Position numbers and translations under genes: made by a program. From the NCBI GenBank assembly GCA_045590615.1, contig JAZNRH010000112.1:1-17803 (forward strand): a DNA stretch of 17,803 nucleotides, read 5' to 3'. This document shows positions 15,863 through 17,803 of the stretch, piece after piece. Position 1 is the stretch's first letter. Each line of letters begins with the position of its first letter. The notes beneath the pieces are model-generated. The model worked only from the letters and a program-made list of their open reading frames with translations. It had not been told where the DNA came from and ran no database searches. Origin of the DNA: RGIG6353 sp045590615 (GTDB lineage: Bacteria > Bacillota > Clostridia > Oscillospirales > SIG627).

Positions 15863-15894
15863 AAAAAAGATAGGTGCACACCTATCTTTTTTAT
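15863..15894 (+). terminator. Terminator of the oxidoreductase gene
   Basis: AAAAAAGATAGGT and ACCTATCTTTTTT form a perfect stem around a GCAC loop, flanked by an A-run and a T-run, so it can work in both directions. It starts 6 nt after the stop codon and runs into repeat copy B. Confidence 0.9.
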
Positions 15895-15975
15895 CATATA
15901 GGAAATTGCTTTGAATTAACCTCGCCGTTTTGCCTTGCTTTAGTTTAGAAAAAGTAAGGATAGGCGAGATTCGCC
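15891..15975 (+). repeat. 36-nt repeat copy B with extended hairpins
   Basis: 15891-15926 matches copy A at 32 of 36 positions. The CTCGCC end (15921-15926) pairs perfectly with GGCGAG at 15963-15968, and within that span CCTTGCTTT and AAAGTAAGG also pair, giving a long hairpin. GATAGGCGAGAT recurs from copy A (GATAGGCAAGAG). A small GGCGA/TCGCC hairpin at 15963-15975 overlaps its end. Confidence 0.65.
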
Positions 15976-15997
15976 AGCGACGGCTCGTCGCTTTTTT
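15976..15997 (+). terminator. Terminator after repeat copy B
   Basis: AGCGACG (15976-15982), GCT loop, CGTCGCT (15986-15992), then a T-run to 15997. It points rightward, although the next gene to the right is on the opposite strand and the oxidoreductase already has a terminator. It may therefore end a transcript covering copy B. Confidence 0.82.
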
Positions 15998-16002
15998 ATT
16001 TA

Positions 16003-16581
16003 TTATCTTTTTAATTCATCAAGCCCAAGTCCCGAGCCCTTGTCTGTTTCGATGAAATCAAGAAGCTCGTCGGGGTCATCAAAAACCGTATAAAGAGTTC
16101 TGCAACCTTCGTTGATAAATTTCTTTTCTATTGATTTTTCCATCATATATTGAAGCTCGTTGAAATATCCATTGATATTGTAGACTGCAATTGGCTTATT
16201 GTGCTGTAGTAATTGTTTTGCTGTTAGGATTTCAAAGAATTCCTCGAACGTACCAATACCACCGGGGACCATAATAAATGCATCTGCAGAATCTTCCATT
16301 TCCTGCTTTCTTTCTCGCATAGTCTCCGTATATACTACCTCGTCGCAATGAGGTGAAACAATTTCAACGTTTGACTTCGTAAAAAACGTAGGAATAACGC
16401 CCTTTACGTGTCCACCTTTATGCGAAACACCCTGAGCTATTGCACCCATCAAACCACTGCCACCGGCGCCAAAGACGAGCGAGTGTCCACGTTCAGCCAT
16501 TTTTTCGCCAAGAACGACTGTATCTCTCATATAGGCTTCATCAATTTTAGCGCTTGCAGCGCCATATACACATATTACCAT
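16003..16581 (-). CDS. LOG-family protein (nucleoside 5'-monophosphate phosphoribohydrolase-like)
   Basis: This 192-residue cytoplasmic Rossmann-type protein belongs to the LOG family, long mis-annotated as lysine decarboxylase. Its hallmark PGGIGTFEE lies at residues 106-114, with the preceding ETMRERKQEM (86-95) that supplies the conserved Arg and Lys of the active site. Also present are VYGAAS near the start and FGAGGSGLMGAIAQ at 37-50, which binds phosphate. Characterised members split cytokinin or other nucleoside monophosphates into base and ribose-5-phosphate; the bacterial substrate is often unknown. The ATG at 16581 follows AAAAAGGAG. It is transcribed alone, converging on the terminator at 15976-15997. 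Confidence 0.94.
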   Translation of the reverse strand: MVICVYGAASAKIDEAYMRDTVVLGEKMAERGHSLVFGAGGSGLMGAIAQGVSHKGGHVKGVIPTFFTKSNVEIVSPHCDEVVYTETMRERKQEMEDSADAFIMVPGGIGTFEEFFEILTAKQLLQHNKPIAVYNINGYFNELQYMMEKSIEKKFINEGCRTLYTVFDDPDELLDFIETDKGSGLGLDELKR

Positions 16582-16653
16582 AATAGCTCCTTTTTAAGTC
16601 TTTAATATATATTATTCAGTTTCATCAAAAAAGTTAAACATTCTTTTTATATA

Positions 16654-16682
16654 ATTTTATCATAAGGCTATTTTATTGTCAA
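16654..16682 (-). promoter_or_regulatory. Promoter of the LOG-family gene
   Basis: On the minus strand TTGACA (complement 16677-16682) and TAAAAT (complement 16654-16659) are 17 bp apart, and TGA directly before the -10 box gives an extended -10. The 5' leader would be about 65 nt. Confidence 0.82.
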
Positions 16683-16702
16683 TCAAAAAATGTTATTTTT
16701 TA

Positions 16703-16731
16703 TTGAATTATTACCGGCTTTATGGTATAAT
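16703..16731 (+). promoter_or_regulatory. Promoter of structured-element unit 1
   Basis: TTGAAT at 16703-16708, 17-bp spacer, TATAAT at 16726-16731 with TGG before it (extended -10). Transcription would begin at about 16736-16739, at the edge of the first stem of unit 1. Confidence 0.75.
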
Positions 16732-16734
16732 AAC

Positions 16735-16880
16735 CTCAAAGCGACGGCGTGGAAGCCGTCGAGGAGCTTTGCTCCTTCCTTAAGACCTTCGTCTTAAGCT
16801 TTGAGAACATTTTATCATCAAAACAGCCACGTTGCGACGTGGCACGGCTAACGCCTTACAAAGCCTTCGGCTTTGGTTTT
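16735..16880 (+). ncRNA. Candidate structured noncoding RNA, tandem unit 1
   Basis: A closing stem, CTCAAAG (16735-16741) with CTTTGAG (16799-16805), encloses three hairpins: CGACGGC/GCCGTCG (16742-16761), AGGAGC/GCTCCT (16762-16776) and CTTAAGAC/GTCTTAAG (16779-16798). A conserved single-stranded stretch (AACATTTTATCAT) follows, then GCCACGT/ACGTGGC with a TGCG loop (16826-16843), a short ACGGC...GCC segment, and CAAAGCC/GGCTTTG (16859-16875) followed by TTTT, a terminator-like end. Every stem is kept in unit 2 although its sequence differs. No reading frame with a binding site fits. I do not recognise the family. The estimated start would trim the outermost bases of the closing stem, so the exact 5' end is uncertain. 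A DNA-level repeat is the main alternative. Confidence 0.6.
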
Positions 16881-16884
16881 GTGG

Positions 16885-16890
16885 TATAAT
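16885..16890 (+). promoter_or_regulatory. Extended -10 box of unit 2
   Basis: TATAAT preceded by TGG, within the sequence GTGGTATAATAACCTC shared with unit 1. No good -35 box lies at the right distance, since that DNA is the terminator hairpin of unit 1; an extended -10 can act alone. It is 159 bp after the unit 1 box. Confidence 0.55.
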
Positions 16891-16893
16891 AAC

Positions 16894-17043
16894 CTCAAAG
16901 CGATGGCGTGGAAGCCATCGGCAAAGCAAAGCTTTGCTATTAAAGACTTGCGTCTTTAACTTTGAGAACATTTTATCATTAAAACTGCCTTGTTGCGACA
17001 AGGCTACGGCTTTCGCCTTTCAAGGTCTTACGACCTTGGTTTT
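16894..17043 (+). ncRNA. Candidate structured noncoding RNA, tandem unit 2
   Basis: This has the same architecture as unit 1: closing stem CTCAAAG (16894-16900) with CTTTGAG (16960-16966); hairpins CGATGGC/GCCATCG (16901-16920), GCAAAGC/GCTTTGC (16921-16937) and TTAAAGAC/GTCTTTAA (16940-16959); then conserved AACATTTTATCAT; GCCTTGT/ACAAGGC with the same TGCG loop (16987-17004); and CAAGGTC/GACCTTG (17021-17038) followed by TTTT. Compared with unit 1, stem differences come as compensating pairs (for example C16745:G16758 becomes T16904:A16917), while the GTGGAA and TGCG loops and the linker are nearly unchanged. This pattern indicates selection on folding rather than on sequence. Confidence 0.6.
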
Positions 17044-17047
17044 ATGG

Positions 17048-17053
17048 TATAAT
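17048..17053 (+). promoter_or_regulatory. Third extended -10 box, likely promoter of the permease gene
   Basis: TATAAT preceded by TGG in TTTTATGGTATAATA, 163 bp after the unit 2 box. The structured element does not follow; instead there is a leader of about 58 nt to the permease ATG. This looks like the boundary of the array, with its outgoing promoter serving the downstream gene. Confidence 0.6.
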
Positions 17054-17117
17054 ATACAAACAACGAGTAGTTTTAGTGGTATTACAGAACTGAAAAGAAA
17101 GAAGGTTAGAATATAAA

Positions 17118-17780
17118 ATGAAATTATTTATAAAAATCTTAGTGTGTTTTCTCGCAGGAGCAGGTGCAGGTATAGGAACAGGCTTTGCGGGAATGAGTGC
17201 CGCTGCAGTTATCGGACCTATGCTTGTTACATTTTTAGGTATTCCCGCATATCACGCAGTTGGCATAGGACTTATGAGCGACGTGTTGGCAAGCCTTGTG
17301 AGTGCGTGGACATATAAAAAGAACGGCAATTTGGATTTAAAAAGAAGCGTACTTCTTTTGATTTCTGTGCTGACAATGACAGCAGTCGGCAGCTATGTCG
17401 CAAGCTTTTTACCCGAACAGACTATGAGTGGTACTATGCAGATAGCAATGATTTTCATAGGCTTGAGATTCCTGTTAAAACCTGTTCAGCACACAAAGGA
17501 ACAGATGGCTGAGCAAAGCAAGAAAAGCAGGATTACAAAATCAATTGTCGGAGGCGCGATAGTCGGTTTCATATGCGGAACTGTCGGTGCTGGTGGAGGT
17601 ATGATGCTGCTGTTCGTTCTGACTTCTTTCCTTGGCTACGAAATGCATATGGCAGTGGGCACAAGTGTGTTTATTATGGCGTTTACGGCATTAACCGGTG
17701 GTGTAAGTCACTTTGCAGTTGGTGGAATGCCCGATATTGTAAGCCTTGTCCTGTGTGTGGGATTTAAAGTCGGCTCGTAG
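17118..17780 (+). CDS. TauE/SafE-family sulfite/anion exporter-like permease, short at the C-terminus
   Basis: This inner-membrane protein of the TauE/SafE (DUF81) family exports or imports small anions, often sulfite or sulfonate-related; the substrate is unknown. Two internal repeats are visible: GAGAGIGTGFAGMSAAAVIGP near residues 14-34 and GFICGTVGAGGGMMLLFVLT near 151-170, each starting a set of hydrophobic helices. The ATG at 17118 has a GAAGG site at about 17100-17105. The frame stops at 220 residues, where family members usually run to about 250 or more, and the last helix is cut short. Another frame from about 17768 stays open to the window end (SRLVAMSFCEAR), so a frameshift at TTTAAA (17763-17768), real or a sequencing error, is plausible. 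Confidence 0.82.
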   Translation: MKLFIKILVCFLAGAGAGIGTGFAGMSAAAVIGPMLVTFLGIPAYHAVGIGLMSDVLASLVSAWTYKKNGNLDLKRSVLLLISVLTMTAVGSYVASFLPEQTMSGTMQIAMIFIGLRFLLKPVQHTKEQMAEQSKKSRITKSIVGGAIVGFICGTVGAGGGMMLLFVLTSFLGYEMHMAVGTSVFIMAFTALTGGVSHFAVGGMPDIVSLVLCVGFKVGS

Positions 17781-17803
17781 CCATGTCCTTCTGTGAGGCA
17801 AGG

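Noticed and set aside
16735..16805. tRNA-like cloverleaf (7-bp closing stem plus three arms, 71 nt)
   Set aside because: There is no TTCRA T-loop, no D-loop pattern, the three-base middle loop cannot hold an anticodon, and no discriminator/CCA region follows.
16726..17053. CRISPR array
   Set aside because: The repeated units are about 160 bp with internal stems and only two copies; there are no short identical repeats with unique spacers and no cas genes nearby.
16780..17116. Open frames through the structured array on both strands
   Set aside because: They read through hairpin arms, have no ribosome binding sites and do not keep the same frame between the two units, so they are a by-product of the repeats.

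Overview
The window looks like a chromosomal piece of a low-to-moderate GC Gram-positive anaerobe of the Clostridia, probably an uncultured gut lineage. This rests on strong AGGAG-type ribosome binding sites, near-consensus sigma-A promoters with 17-bp spacers, a clostridial-type 5S rRNA, a singlet glycine riboswitch in front of an AGCS symporter, a cre-like site, and a secreted BspA-type leucine-rich-repeat protein. It is an inference from style and content; no species marker was tested.

Layout. 1-700: the 3' end of a 23S rRNA gene, a 5S rRNA gene and the rrn terminator. 708-3246: a Nudix hydrolase, a NodB-like deacetylase-fold protein and a membrane-anchored protein of unknown function. 3257-4335: a divergent pair, a small XRE-type repressor and a bacterial-PH-domain membrane protein, sharing a 45-bp promoter region bracketed by inverted operator-like repeats. 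4345-6223 (minus strand): a beta-lactamase-fold serine hydrolase translationally coupled to an ABM-domain monooxygenase. 6224-9593: a regulated divergent control region, then nagB-nagA and a Gfo/Idh/MocA oxidoreductase, an amino-sugar catabolic operon. 9763-13480: a monocistronic, secreted 1199-residue BspA-like protein. 13550-15214: a glycine riboswitch with a terminator, then the sodium:alanine/glycine symporter. 15215-15997: an FMN-type NAD(P)H oxidoreductase lying between two copies of a terminator-linked 36-nt repeat. 16003-16682 (minus strand): a LOG-family phosphoribohydrolase. 16700-17060: two tandem copies of a heavily structured element. 17118 onward: a TauE/SafE permease that stops early near the window end.

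How it works together. The nag operon would turn N-acetylglucosamine-6-phosphate into fructose-6-phosphate. Its control region carries three TGTAA/TTACA palindromes, one matching the cre consensus, shared with the divergent serine hydrolase, so both units probably answer to sugar status. The riboswitch fits glycine-dependent control of a glycine/alanine transporter.

The most striking item is the tandem array at 16726-17053. Two units about 160 bp apart each start at an extended -10 promoter, fold into five hairpins, and end in a hairpin plus T-run. Sequence differences between the copies fall in stems as paired, compensatory changes. This is the signature of a selected RNA structure. I do not recognise the family and regard it as a candidate undescribed noncoding RNA.
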